Of a stretch of DNA of 64,000 nucleotides, positions 7,933 through 16,536 are shown one piece after another. The notes beneath the pieces were generated by a model. It ran no database searches. It worked only from the letters and a program-made list of their open reading frames with translations, and was not told the origin of the DNA. The DNA lies in contig NZ_JACBXD010000030.1 of assembly GCF_013870525.1 (NCBI RefSeq), positions 1-64,000 of the forward strand. The letters run 5' to 3'. The first letter of the stretch is position 1, and every line of letters begins with the position of its first letter. Source of the stretch: Amycolatopsis pittospori (GTDB lineage Bacteria > Actinomycetota > Actinomycetes > Mycobacteriales > Pseudonocardiaceae). Both the position numbers and the translations under genes were made by a program.

Positions 7933-8969
7933 CGGCGCACCGCCTTCAAACGCCGGGCGACGATCACGAACGCGACCCCGCCGACGACTTCGGTCATCAC
8001 GCCGACCTGGATCTCGGCCGGTGACGCGGCCACACGGCCGAGGACGTCGCAGCCGAGCAGCAGTACCGGCCCGAGCAACGCCGAAAGCGGCATCACCCAG
8101 CGTTCGTCCTGGCCGACCAGCAACCGGACGACGTGCGGGATCATCAGGCCGACGAAGGCGATCGGCCCGCAGGCCGCGGTCGCCGCCGCCGAAAGCAGCC
8201 CGACGGCGACCATCCCGGCGACCCGGACCAGCGCCGGATTCGCGCCGAGGCCGCGCGCGGTGTCCTCTCCGAGCGCCAGCGCGTTGAGCGAACGGGCCAG
8301 CACCAGCGCGATCACCACGCCCGCGACGAAGAACGGCAGCAGCACGGACAGCTGACCGAGGTCCCGGTTGACCAGCGAACCGACCAGCCAGAACCGCATG
8401 GTCTGCAGGTTGTGCGTGTCGATCATCTGCATGGCCTGGTTGATCCCGACGAACACCGCCTGGATCGCGACACCGGCCAGCACCAGCCTCAGCGGGCTCG
8501 TGGCACCCCGCGTCCCACCGATCACCGAGACCAGCGCGGTTCCCGCGAGCGCGCCGGCGAAGGCGAACCAGACGTATTCGCCGGGCGAAGTCACCGAGAA
8601 GACCGTCGAGCCGAGCACGATCGCGACGGCGGCGCCGTGGTTGATGCCGAGCAGTCCGGGTTCCGCGACCGGGTTGCGGGTGATCGCCTGCATCAGCGAC
8701 CCGGCGAGCCCGAGCGCCATCCCGACCAGCAGCCCGAGCACCGTTCGGGGCAGGCGATCGTCGCGGACGACGACGTCGTTGTAACTGCCGTCGTAGGCGA
8801 AGAGGGCGTGCAGGACTTCACCGAGCGAAAGGCGATTCGAGCCGAAGCCGATCGACAGCAGGACGACCGCGGCGAGGGCGATCAGCGACCCCACCAGGAC
8901 CAGCGTTCGCACGGAGACGCTGGTCCTCGGTGAGCTGACGCGCTCCGTGACCTGGACCATGGCGTTCAC
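7929..8969 (-). CDS. Iron-siderophore ABC transporter permease (FecCD family)
   Basis: A 346-residue FecCD/BtuC-type permease. Family blocks include LPRTVLGLLVGMALGLAGSL, the Asn-Pro-Val-Ala-Glu-Pro-Gly-Leu-Leu-Gly stretch and GLMIPHVVRLLVG near the end. The start may be the GTG at 8969 or the ATG at 8960. It is the first gene of a two-permease operon and is divergent from the binding-protein gene; an IdeR-like palindrome begins three bases upstream of the GTG. The context says ferric-siderophore uptake repressed by iron. Confidence 0.93.
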   Translation of the reverse strand: MNAMVQVTERVSSPRTSVSVRTLVLVGSLIALAAVVLLSIGFGSNRLSLGEVLHALFAYDGSYNDVVVRDDRLPRTVLGLLVGMALGLAGSLMQAITRNPVAEPGLLGINHGAAVAIVLGSTVFSVTSPGEYVWFAFAGALAGTALVSVIGGTRGATSPLRLVLAGVAIQAVFVGINQAMQMIDTHNLQTMRFWLVGSLVNRDLGQLSVLLPFFVAGVVIALVLARSLNALALGEDTARGLGANPALVRVAGMVAVGLLSAAATAACGPIAFVGLMIPHVVRLLVGQDERWVMPLSALLGPVLLLGCDVLGRVAASPAEIQVGVMTEVVGGVAFVIVARRLKAVRR

Positions 8970-8971
8970 AG

Positions 8972-8990
8972 TAAGCGAAGGCTAGCCTAA
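8972..8990. promoter_or_regulatory. IdeR/DtxR-type iron box
   Basis: The 19 bases TAAGCGAAGGCTAGCCTAA match the DtxR/IdeR consensus TTAGGTTAGSCTAACCTAA at 14 of 19 positions, with an intact right half. It lies in the 58-bp gap between the divergent permease and siderophore-binding genes, where one bound repressor could silence both. Function is inferred from position and consensus. Confidence 0.7.
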
Positions 8991-9027
8991 CTACGAAATC
9001 CGGTTCGATGGCGAAAGAAGATCTCCG

Positions 9028-10026
9028 ATGCACCTCTCCCGACGCGGCTTCCTCGCCGGCACCGCGGCGCTCGGCGCCACCGGCCTCCTGACCGCCTGCG
9101 GCTACCAGGAAGAGACGCCGTCGCGGGGAGCGGGCACGACGTGGTCCTTCACCGACGACCGCGGGCGCAAGCTCGAAGGCGAGCGGCCCACCCGGATCGT
9201 CGCGCAGGTGACGGCGGCCGCCGCGCTGTGGGACCTCGGCGTGAAGTCGGTCGGGATCTTCGGCCCGTCGAAGTTCGCCGACGGCAAGCCGGACCCGCAG
9301 GCGGGCGGCGTCGACCTGAACACGGTGACCTCGCTCGGGAACGTCTGGAACGAGTTCAACTTCGACAAGTTCGTCTCGCTCGACCCTCAGCTGCTGATCA
9401 GCGTGATGTACCTGAAGGAACAGATGTGGTACGTCCCGGACACGCAGACGGAGAAGATCGACAAGGCCGCGCCGAGTGTCGGGATCCGGCTGCAGGACAT
9501 CTCGATGCCGGAGGGGATCGCGAAGTTCACTTCGCTGGCGAAGGCGCTGGGCGCCGACACGGAGACTCCGGCGATCCAGGCCGCGAAGGCCGAGTACGAG
9601 AAGGCCGACGCCGCGCTCGGTGAAGCGGCGAAGAAGGCCGCGGGCCTGAAGATCCTGCTGGTGTCCGCACAGAAGGACGCCGTCTACGTCTCGAACGCGC
9701 CGAAGTTCGCGACCTCGAAGCACTACCAGAGCAAGGGCCTGAACTTCGTCACGCCGGAGTCGCCAGACGAGAGCCAGGGCGGCTACTACCAGCAGATCAG
9801 CTGGGAGAACATCGGCAAGTACCCCGCCGACGTGATCATGTACGACAACCGCGGCGGCTCGCTCTCCCTCGGCCCGGACGGGCTCGGCGGCGTGCCGACC
9901 TGGGCGCAGCTGCCCGCGGTGAAGGCCGGGAAGCTGATCCCCTGGAACAACGAGACGCCGTTCTCCTACCAGCGGTTCACGCCGCAGCTGACGGAACTGA
10001 CCGCCGCGCTGAACAAGTTCGCCTAA
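9028..10026 (+). CDS. Iron-siderophore ABC transporter substrate-binding lipoprotein
   Basis: A 332-residue periplasmic-binding-type protein of the FepB/FhuD class. The N-terminus has a twin-arginine signal (SRRGFLAG) and a lipobox with Cys at about residue 25 (LLTAC), so it is probably exported folded by Tat and lipid-anchored. The mature part starts FTDDRGRKLEGERP, typical of helical-backbone siderophore-binding proteins. It is divergent from two FecCD permeases and shares an iron box with them. No ATPase for this transporter is in the window. Confidence 0.92.
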   Translation: MHLSRRGFLAGTAALGATGLLTACGYQEETPSRGAGTTWSFTDDRGRKLEGERPTRIVAQVTAAAALWDLGVKSVGIFGPSKFADGKPDPQAGGVDLNTVTSLGNVWNEFNFDKFVSLDPQLLISVMYLKEQMWYVPDTQTEKIDKAAPSVGIRLQDISMPEGIAKFTSLAKALGADTETPAIQAAKAEYEKADAALGEAAKKAAGLKILLVSAQKDAVYVSNAPKFATSKHYQSKGLNFVTPESPDESQGGYYQQISWENIGKYPADVIMYDNRGGSLSLGPDGLGGVPTWAQLPAVKAGKLIPWNNETPFSYQRFTPQLTELTAALNKFA

Positions 10027-10050
10027 GCCGCGAAGGCAGCGGTGCCGAGT

Positions 10051-10108
10051 GGGTCAGGTTGGTCGTGAGTGGCGATTCGGGTTCTAACCCGAATCGCCAC
10101 TCACGACC
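10051..10108. repeat. Long stem-loop, copy A of a two-copy repeat
   Basis: Perfect 23-bp arms (10061-10083 and 10086-10108) around a CT loop. The 48-nt palindrome is identical to 60141-60188, and the match extends ten bases upstream with two mismatches. Here it lies between the convergent siderophore-binding and hydrolase genes, where a two-way terminator would fit. Confidence 0.85.
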
Positions 10109-10111
10109 GGC

Positions 10112-10969
10112 TCAGCCCAGGAACTCCCGCAGCGCCGCCGCGAGGTCGGCCGGGTTGTCCTCGGCCATGTGGTGCCCGGATTCGATCGCGAAGCCTCGGA
10201 CGTCTTCGGCCCATTCGCGCCAGACGGCGACCGGGTCGCCGTAGAGATCGCCGAGGTCGTCGAAGCTGGACCACAGGACGAGCAGCGGGCACATGATCTT
10301 GTTCCCTGCCGCCTTGTCCGTGTCATCGGCTTCGCGGTCGGGTCCGAGGCCGGCGCGGTAATCCTCGAGCATGGCGTGGACGGTCTCGGGATCGTGGATC
10401 GCGCGGAGGAAGTCAGCGTGGTTCTCGGCGCCCATCGCTTCGGGATCGCCGCCGTACCAGGCGTCCGGGTCGGCGTTGATCACGCGCTCGGCGGGTTTCG
10501 CGAGCTGACCGAAGAAGAACCAGTGCCACCATGCCTGCGCGAACCCGGCGTCCGCGCGGGAGAGGTGCTCGCCGATCGGGATGCCGTCGAGGATCGCCAG
10601 TTTCGTGACGGCTTCCGGATGATCGAAGGCCAGGCGGTAGGCGACGGCGCTGCCGCGATCGTGACCGGCGACGGCGAACCGCTCGTGGCCGAGGTGCCGC
10701 ATGAGCGCGACGACGTCGGTCGCCATGGCACGTTTCGAATGAGCGGAGTGGTCTTCGGTGGTCTCGGGCTTCGAGGACTGGCCGTAGCCACGGAGATCCG
10801 GGCAGACGACGGTGAAGGCGTCCGAGAGCCGGGGCGCGACGTCGTACCAGGTGGTGTGCGTGCGGGGATGTCCGTGGAGGAGAACGAGAGGCGGCCCTGA
10901 ACCGCCGTAGCGGACTCTCAAGGTCGATTCGCCGACGTCTATCTTTTCGAGCTCGAAACCTTCGAACAT
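10112..10969 (-). CDS. Alpha/beta hydrolase, haloacetate dehalogenase-like
   Basis: A 285-residue alpha/beta hydrolase. The oxyanion motif is LLHGHPRTHTTW, the nucleophile elbow GHDRG carries Asp rather than Ser, and the catalytic His lies in SGHHMAEDNP. An Asp nucleophile with a Trp-His-Trp-Phe-Phe segment resembles fluoroacetate/haloacetate dehalogenases and epoxide hydrolases, which attack C-halogen or epoxide carbons. Substrate is unknown. The start at 10969 has GGGAGGA seven bases upstream; a longer frame would begin inside the 10982-11036 palindrome and is rejected. It follows the M20 peptidase gene on the same strand but is separated by that palindrome. Confidence 0.82.
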   Translation of the reverse strand: MFEGFELEKIDVGESTLRVRYGGSGPPLVLLHGHPRTHTTWYDVAPRLSDAFTVVCPDLRGYGQSSKPETTEDHSAHSKRAMATDVVALMRHLGHERFAVAGHDRGSAVAYRLAFDHPEAVTKLAILDGIPIGEHLSRADAGFAQAWWHWFFFGQLAKPAERVINADPDAWYGGDPEAMGAENHADFLRAIHDPETVHAMLEDYRAGLGPDREADDTDKAAGNKIMCPLLVLWSSFDDLGDLYGDPVAVWREWAEDVRGFAIESGHHMAEDNPADLAAALREFLG

Positions 10970-10981
10970 GATCCTCCCGCG

Positions 10982-11036
10982 TGCAATGAAAGGCCCGTTA
11001 CTGGCAAATTTTGCTAGTAACGGGCCTTTCATTGCA
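10982..11036. terminator. Long stem-loop between dipeptidase and hydrolase genes
   Basis: Perfect 21-bp arms (10982-11002 and 11016-11036); the stem continues inward through a G-U pair. The base of the stem reads TGAAAGGCCCGTTA on either strand, so transcription from either side would end in a C/U-rich 3' arm. It lies just after the dipeptidase stop on the minus strand and fits a strong terminator. Confidence 0.75.
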
Positions 11037-11053
11037 GCGTGAGCGAGAAAGAT

Positions 11054-12475
11054 CTAGCTCCGCGCGTGCGCGTCCAGGATGTGCGCGACCGCTTCGGTGA
11101 CCCGCTGCGCGAAGTCGATGTTCAGCCACTCGTCCGGCACGTGGATGTTCGAGTCCGGACCGCAGGCGCCGGTGACGACGAACTGCGCCTCCGGGTACTT
11201 CTCGCCGAGCAGCCCCATGAACGGGATCGACCCGCCCATGCCGTAGCTCTTGTGCGGCGCGCCGAAGACCTCGCCGCTCACGTGGTGCAGGGCGTCGTCG
11301 AGCCAGGGAGCGGTGTCGGGCGCGTTCCAGCCGTTCTCGGCCTGGAAGTCGCCGAGCTCGACCGAAGCGTCGTAGGGGACGTCGGTGGTGAGCACGCGGC
11401 GGACGGCCTCCATCGCGGCCTTGGCGTCGGCGGTCGGCGGGAGCCGGAAGCTCAGCGTGAGCGTGGTGCTGTCGCGGAGCACGTTGCCCGCGTCGGCGGG
11501 GAGCGGGAAGCCCTCCGCGCCGATCACCGACAACGTCGGCCGCCACGAGTTGTTGAGCAGTAGTTCGAGGTCGTCGTCCGACACCGGGCGGCCGACCACC
11601 GGGAAGAGCGTCTTCGCCGCGCCGGGCGCGATCTCGACGACGCCGCGTGCCTCGTCGACGCGGTTCTCCGGAATGTCGACGCTCAGTTCGGCGAGCTTGA
11701 TCTCGCCGGTCTCGGCGTTCTCGATCCGATCGAGCAGGACACGCAGGACACGGAACGAGCTCGCGACGATGCCGCTGGCCATCCCCGAGTGCTGCGCGGA
11801 CTCGAGCACCTTCACGGTGACGTTGACGTGCAGCATGCCGCGCAGGCTGGTGGTCAGCCACAGTCGCTTGTAGTCGGTGCCGCCGGCGTCGAGGCAGACG
11901 ACCAGCGAGACGGCGCCGAGGCGCTCCTTCAGGTGCTCGACGTACGCGGGAAGGTCCGGGCTGCCGGACTCCTCACCGGTCTCGAGCAGCACGACCGCGC
12001 GGGAGTGCTCGCCACCGGCGGCGCGCACGGCCTCGATCGCGGTGGTCGCCGCGTAGCCCGAGTAGCCGTCGTCGACGGCGCCGCGGCCGTACAGCCGGCC
12101 GTCGCGGATCACCGGCGTCCACGGGTCGAGCCCCTCGGACCAGCCACCGACCGGGGGCTGCTTGTCGAGGTGCCCGTACATCAGCACGGTGCCCTTGTCG
12201 GCCGCTTCGGACGTCGCCGGGATGTCGACGACGAGAAGCGGGCTGCGGCCTTCGAGTTCCACGACCTCGAGCGTCGCGCCGGGGATCTCCCGGGCGGCGA
12301 TCCAGGCGCGGACATGCTCGACAGCGGCGGCGAGATGGCCGCTCTTCGCCCACTCGGAGTCGAAGGCCGGCGACAACGCGGGGATCGCCACCAGGCCGGA
12401 CAAGCTGGGAAGGACGTCGTGCGTCCAGTTCGAAACCACGGTTTCGCGTACGGATTTCTGCTCCACGTCCGCCAT
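11054..12475 (-). CDS. M20 family dipeptidase
   Basis: A 473-residue zinc peptidase of the M20/M25/M40 family, probably a cytosolic dipeptidase. Metal-binding and catalytic motifs are in order: LMYGHLDKQPP (His ligand and Asp), GRGAVDDGYSG (bridging Asp), LETGEESGSPDL (catalytic Glu and ligand Glu), a CLDAGG block, and a late His near the GGSIPFMGLLG segment. The central dimerisation domain is present, so it is full length. It is divergent from the dehydrogenase operon. The start has only a modest ribosome site (GGCAGG). Confidence 0.92.
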   Translation of the reverse strand: MADVEQKSVRETVVSNWTHDVLPSLSGLVAIPALSPAFDSEWAKSGHLAAAVEHVRAWIAAREIPGATLEVVELEGRSPLLVVDIPATSEAADKGTVLMYGHLDKQPPVGGWSEGLDPWTPVIRDGRLYGRGAVDDGYSGYAATTAIEAVRAAGGEHSRAVVLLETGEESGSPDLPAYVEHLKERLGAVSLVVCLDAGGTDYKRLWLTTSLRGMLHVNVTVKVLESAQHSGMASGIVASSFRVLRVLLDRIENAETGEIKLAELSVDIPENRVDEARGVVEIAPGAAKTLFPVVGRPVSDDDLELLLNNSWRPTLSVIGAEGFPLPADAGNVLRDSTTLTLSFRLPPTADAKAAMEAVRRVLTTDVPYDASVELGDFQAENGWNAPDTAPWLDDALHHVSGEVFGAPHKSYGMGGSIPFMGLLGEKYPEAQFVVTGACGPDSNIHVPDEWLNIDFAQRVTEAVAHILDAHARS

Positions 12476-12840
12476 CCTGCCACGGGTTCGCGGGGGTGTG
12501 ATGGGTCACAACGGCGGGCTGCGGATCGTGAGCGATCAAGCCGGACACAACGCCCGGTGGGGCTCGTCAGCCGCTGGTCGGCGCGCGGGTGAATCCCCTA
12601 CTTTCGGCGGCCCCACACTCGGGCTTCCTAGCATTTTCCCTGATCAGACACCCTTTCTCAGCAACAAATCAGCATCCGCCACTGACCAAAACGGCATCCG
12701 GCATGCCAGGATGTGCGCACGAACCGTCAACGCCGATGGTGACCCAGCGCTTCAGATCCGACGCGCAGGTCCCCGCCGGCGCAGTCACTGTGGCCGCCAC
12801 AAGTGGCCGCCAGAGGCGCCGACACCAAGGAGAACAGCGC
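12476..12840. other. Divergent intergenic region
   Basis: These 365 bases separate the dipeptidase gene from the 2-oxoacid dehydrogenase operon and must carry promoters for both. An AAGGAG ribosome site at 12827-12832 sets the E1-alpha start. An in-frame upstream extension of E1-alpha is open back to 12589, but it has no good ribosome site and encodes a low-complexity leader. I see no clear operator or riboswitch. Confidence 0.5.
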
Positions 12841-14046
12841 ATGCCGTCCGAACACTGGACGCACCCGGAACCTGGAGATGGTCCCGCCGCGGTAGCGGCC
12901 CAACCTTCCCCTGAACAGGTGATCGCCGGTTTGCGAGCAACGAGCGAAGGTGGAGCCGAGCTCACCCAGCTCCTCACCCCCGAAGGCGAACGGGTCTCCT
13001 CGCCGCGATTCGACCGGTATGTCGACGACATCGACGCCGAAGCCCTCCGCGGCCTCTACCGCGACATGGTCCTGGTCCGCCGTGCGGACCGCGAGGCCAA
13101 CGCGATGCAGCGCCAGGGCCAGCTCGGCATCTGGGTTCCGCTGCTCGGCCAGGAGGCCGCGCAGATCGGCTCCGGCCGTGCGCTGAGGCAGGGGGACATG
13201 GCGTTCCCCAGCTACCGCGAACACGGCGTCGCGTACGCCCGCGGCGTCGACATGAAGGACCTGCTGGGCATCTTCCGCTGCACCGACCACAGCGGCTGGG
13301 ACTACAAGGCCCACGGCTTCCACCCGTACACCATCGTCATCGGCAACCAGGTGCTCAACGCCGCCGGTTACGCGATGGGCCAGAAGTTCGAAGGCAAGGT
13401 CGGCGACGACGACGGCGAAGCCACCATCTGCTACTTCGGTGACGGAGCGACCTCGCAGGGCGACGTGCACGAAGGCTTCGTCTGGGCCGCGGTCTACGAC
13501 GCGCCGCTCGTGTTCTTCTGCCAGAACAACCAGTGGGCGATCTCCGAGCCCACCGAACGCCAGTCGCGCCTGCCGCTGTACCAGCGCGCCCGCGGCTACG
13601 GCTTCCCCGGCATCCGCGTCGACGGCAACGACGTCCTCGCCTGCCTCGCGGTCTCCCGCTGGGCGCTGGAGGAATGCCGTCACGGCAACGGCCCGGTGCT
13701 GATCGAGGCGTTCACCTACCGGATGGACGCGCACACCACCACCGACGACCCCACCCGCTACCGGCTCTCCGACGAGCTGGAGGAGTGGAAACTGAAGGAC
13801 CCGATCGAGCGCGTCCGGGCGTACCTCGCCCGCGGTGGCGGCGCCGACCAGGCGTTCTTCGACCAGGTGCAGGCCGACTCGGACGCTTTCGCTGCCGAAC
13901 TGCGCGAGTACTGCTTCAACATGCCTGAACCGCCTCCCGAGCGGATCTTCTCCAACGTCTACGCGGAATCCACGCCGATGCTGGACGCGCAGCGCGAAGA
14001 GTTCCTGTCCTACTTGGACGGTTTCGTCGGGGCGGGTGAGCACTGA
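12841..14046 (+). CDS. 2-oxoacid dehydrogenase E1 component, alpha subunit
   Basis: A 401-residue thiamine diphosphate enzyme subunit, either branched-chain 2-oxoacid dehydrogenase or pyruvate dehydrogenase E1-alpha. The ThDP/Mg motif begins GDGATSQGD at residue 200 and ends with Asn-Asn at 229-230. The HGFHPYTIVIGNQ region and the phosphorylation-loop-like YRMDAHTTTDDPTRYR are conserved. The preceding AAGGAG with eight-base spacing decides the start. It leads an operon with E1-beta and E2; the two-subunit E1 and single short lipoyl domain in E2 fit a branched-chain complex (bkd) best. The E3 gene is elsewhere. Confidence 0.93.
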   Translation: MPSEHWTHPEPGDGPAAVAAQPSPEQVIAGLRATSEGGAELTQLLTPEGERVSSPRFDRYVDDIDAEALRGLYRDMVLVRRADREANAMQRQGQLGIWVPLLGQEAAQIGSGRALRQGDMAFPSYREHGVAYARGVDMKDLLGIFRCTDHSGWDYKAHGFHPYTIVIGNQVLNAAGYAMGQKFEGKVGDDDGEATICYFGDGATSQGDVHEGFVWAAVYDAPLVFFCQNNQWAISEPTERQSRLPLYQRARGYGFPGIRVDGNDVLACLAVSRWALEECRHGNGPVLIEAFTYRMDAHTTTDDPTRYRLSDELEEWKLKDPIERVRAYLARGGGADQAFFDQVQADSDAFAAELREYCFNMPEPPPERIFSNVYAESTPMLDAQREEFLSYLDGFVGAGEH

Positions 14047-14047
14047 A

Positions 14048-15040
14048 ATGAGCGACCTCCAGAAACTCACCATCGGCAAGGCGATCAACCTCGGTCTCCG
14101 GCGCGCCATGGAAGAGGACCCCAAGGTCCTGATCATGGGTGAGGACGTCGGCAAGCTCGGCGGCGTCTTCCGCATCACCGACGGTCTTCAGAAGGACTTC
14201 GGCGAGCAGCGCGTGCTGGACACGCCGCTCGCCGAGTCGGGCATTATCGGCACCGCGGTCGGCCTGGCCGTCCGCGGTTTCCGCCCGGTGTGCGAGATCC
14301 AGTTCGAGGGCTTCATCTTCCCCGGCTTCGACCAGATCGTGAGCCAGGTGGCGAAGCTGCACTACCGGACGCAGGGCAAGGTCAAGATGCCCATCGTGAT
14401 CCGGGTGCCGTTCGGTGGCGGCATCGGCGCGGTCGAGCACCACTCGGAGTCGCCGGAATCGCTGTTCTCGCACGTCCCCGGCCTCAAGGTCGTCTCGTGC
14501 TCGAACGCCGTCGACGCCTATTGGATGATCCAGCAGGCCATCAAGTCCGACGACCCGATCCTGTTCTTCGAGCCCAAGAAGCTGTACCACTCGGGCGCGT
14601 TGAAGGCCGAGGTCGACACCGAAGGCACGCCGGACGCGCTGTTCAAATCCCGCGTCGTCCGCGAAGGCACGACGGCCACTGTCGTCGCGTACGGCCCGTC
14701 GGTGAAGGTCGCGCTCGACGCGGCCAGCGCCGCCGAGGACGAGGGCAAGTCCCTCGAGGTCATCGACCTGCGGACGCTGTCGCCGCTGGACCTGGACCCG
14801 GTGTTCGAGTCGGTGCGCAAGACCGGACGGCTGATCGCCCTGAGCGAGGCGCCGTCCGAGACGTCGCTGACCTCGGAGATCGCCGCGCGCGTGCAGCAGG
14901 AATGCTTCTACTCGCTCGAAGCCCCCGTGCTCCGGGTGACCGGTTTCGACACGCCGTACCCGCCGGCCAAGCTCGAGGAGCATTACCTCCCCGACCTGGA
15001 CCGGGTGCTGCACACCGTCGACCGTTCACTCGCCTGGTAA
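14048..15040 (+). CDS. 2-oxoacid dehydrogenase E1 component, beta subunit
   Basis: A 330-residue E1-beta subunit (transketolase pyrimidine-binding plus C-terminal domains). Typical blocks are MGEDVGKLGGVFRIT, LDTPLAESGIIGTAVGLAV with the catalytic Glu that activates thiamine, EIQFEGFIFPGFDQI, and the C-terminal LIALSEAPSETSLTSEIAA. It starts one base after the E1-alpha stop, with the ribosome site inside the E1-alpha gene, so the subunits are probably translated in equal amounts. Confidence 0.94.
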   Translation: MSDLQKLTIGKAINLGLRRAMEEDPKVLIMGEDVGKLGGVFRITDGLQKDFGEQRVLDTPLAESGIIGTAVGLAVRGFRPVCEIQFEGFIFPGFDQIVSQVAKLHYRTQGKVKMPIVIRVPFGGGIGAVEHHSESPESLFSHVPGLKVVSCSNAVDAYWMIQQAIKSDDPILFFEPKKLYHSGALKAEVDTEGTPDALFKSRVVREGTTATVVAYGPSVKVALDAASAAEDEGKSLEVIDLRTLSPLDLDPVFESVRKTGRLIALSEAPSETSLTSEIAARVQQECFYSLEAPVLRVTGFDTPYPPAKLEEHYLPDLDRVLHTVDRSLAW

Positions 15041-15056
15041 GGGGGAAGTTCCCGAA

Positions 15057-16424
15057 ATGCCCGAATACAAGCACTTCCCTCTCGCCGACACGGCGGAGGG
15101 GCTAACCGAGGCCGACATCATCGCCTGGCAGGTCAAGCCGGGTGACATCGTGACGGTGAACCAGATCGTGGTCGAGGTCGAGACCGCGAAGGCCGCCGTC
15201 GAACTGCCCATCCCCTGGGCGGGCGTCGTCACCGAACTACTCGCCGAACCGGGCCAGACGGTGGAGGTCGGTACGCCGATCCTCACCATCGACGTCGACC
15301 CGGGCGGCAAGGCTGCTCCTTCCGCGCCGGCACCCGCCGCGGCGAAGGAAGAGGAGCCTGCCGAGGAGGAGATGAAGCCGCTGGTCGGCTACGGCTCCAA
15401 GGCCGTCGTCACGCAGCGCCGGGCACGGAAGGGCGCGGCTCCGGCCGCACCTGCCGCACCCGCCGCCGCGGTGGCCGTCGCTCCGGCACCGGCTCCCGTT
15501 CCCGCGGCACCGGCCCCTGTCGCGACTCCGAAGGGTGGGTACGTACCGCTGGCGAAGCCGCCGGTGCGCAAACTCGCCAAGGACCTCGGCGTCGACCTGC
15601 ACGCGCTCACCGGCACCGCCGAGGGTGGCGTGATCACCCGGGACGACGTGCACGCCGCCGCCAACGGTTCCGCCGCACCGGCCACCACCGCGGCGTCTAC
15701 TGTGGACAGTGGCTATGACCCGGCCACCCGCGAGCGCCGCGTGGCGATCAAGGGCGTCCGCAAGGCCACCGCGGCCGCGATGGTGCAGAGCGCCTACGCG
15801 GCCCCGCATGTCACGGAGTTCCTCACCATCGACGTCACGCCGATGATGGAATTCCGGGAGAAGCTGAAGAAGTCGCGCGAGTTCGCCGGGGTCAAGGTCA
15901 CCCCGCTGACCTTCGCGGCGAAGGCCGTCTGCATGGCGGCCAAGCGCACTCCGGACGTCAACGCGGTGTGGGACGAAGCGGCGCAGGAGATCGTCTACAA
16001 GGACTACGTGCACCTCGGGATCGCCGCGGCCACCCCGCGCGGACTCGTCGTGCCCAAGGTCCGCGACGCGGATTCGATGTCCCTCAAGGAACTCGCGATC
16101 GCGCTCACCGAACTGACGGACGTCGCCCGCGAGGGCAAGACCACCCCGGCGGCCATGCTCGGCGGCACGATCACCATCACCAACGTCGGCGTCTTCGGCG
16201 TCGACACCGGTACGCCGATCATCAACCCCGGCGAGTCCGCGATCCTGTGCCTCGGCGCGATCAAGGACACCCCGTGGGTGGTCGACGGCGAGATCAAGGT
16301 GCGCAAGGTCCTCCAGCTTTCGCTGAGCTTCGACCACCGCGTGGTCGACGGGCAGCAGGGTTCGGAGTTCCTGGCCGACGTCGGCGCTCTGCTGGCCGAC
16401 CCGGCGGTCGCGATCACCTACTGA
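15057..16424 (+). CDS. Dihydrolipoamide acyltransferase (E2) of 2-oxoacid dehydrogenase
   Basis: A 455-residue E2 core. One N-terminal lipoyl domain carries the lipoyl-Lys45 in VETAKAAVEL; a long Ala/Pro-rich linker follows (about residues 80-160); a peripheral subunit-binding domain spans about 165-200 (VRKLAKDLGVDL...GVITRDDV); the catalytic domain ends with DHRVVDGQQG, containing catalytic His427 and Asp431. The ribosome site is AAGGGGGAAG. It completes the operon and is followed by a 24-bp hairpin that probably ends the transcript. Confidence 0.95.
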   Translation: MPEYKHFPLADTAEGLTEADIIAWQVKPGDIVTVNQIVVEVETAKAAVELPIPWAGVVTELLAEPGQTVEVGTPILTIDVDPGGKAAPSAPAPAAAKEEEPAEEEMKPLVGYGSKAVVTQRRARKGAAPAAPAAPAAAVAVAPAPAPVPAAPAPVATPKGGYVPLAKPPVRKLAKDLGVDLHALTGTAEGGVITRDDVHAAANGSAAPATTAASTVDSGYDPATRERRVAIKGVRKATAAAMVQSAYAAPHVTEFLTIDVTPMMEFREKLKKSREFAGVKVTPLTFAAKAVCMAAKRTPDVNAVWDEAAQEIVYKDYVHLGIAAATPRGLVVPKVRDADSMSLKELAIALTELTDVAREGKTTPAAMLGGTITITNVGVFGVDTGTPIINPGESAILCLGAIKDTPWVVDGEIKVRKVLQLSLSFDHRVVDGQQGSEFLADVGALLADPAVAITY

Positions 16425-16430
16425 CCCAAA

Positions 16431-16485
16431 GTCCGTGAAGGCCTCCTTCCCTACCCTGAGAGTAGGGAAGGAGGCCTTCACGGAC
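16431..16485. terminator. Long stem-loop after the E2 gene
   Basis: Perfect 24-bp arms (16431-16454 and 16462-16485) with a 7-nt loop. The arm contains GTGAAGGCCTCCTTCCC. It starts seven bases after the E2 stop and precedes the TetR promoter, so it probably separates the two units. Confidence 0.8.
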
Positions 16486-16505
16486 ATCTGGCTTATTCAT
16501 TTGAC

Positions 16506-16523
16506 GGAGTGAGCACTCACTCC
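16506..16523. promoter_or_regulatory. TetR-type operator
   Basis: Perfect 8-bp arms GGAGTGAG and CTCACTCC separated by CA. It overlaps the expected promoter of the TetR gene that starts at 16537 and is of the size and symmetry bound by TetR dimers. Autoregulation of the TetR/ABC operon is inferred. Confidence 0.72.
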
Positions 16524-16536
16524 GCACACTGGAGGC

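Noticed and set aside
12589..12840. N-terminal extension of the E1-alpha subunit
   Set aside because: The frame is open, but the ribosome site AAGGAG lies just before 12841 and the extension has no similarity to E1 proteins.
12841..16424. Calling the E1/E2 genes a pyruvate dehydrogenase
   Set aside because: Not excluded, but most actinobacteria use a homodimeric E1 (AceE) for pyruvate; a two-subunit E1 fits a branched-chain complex better, so only the general name is given.
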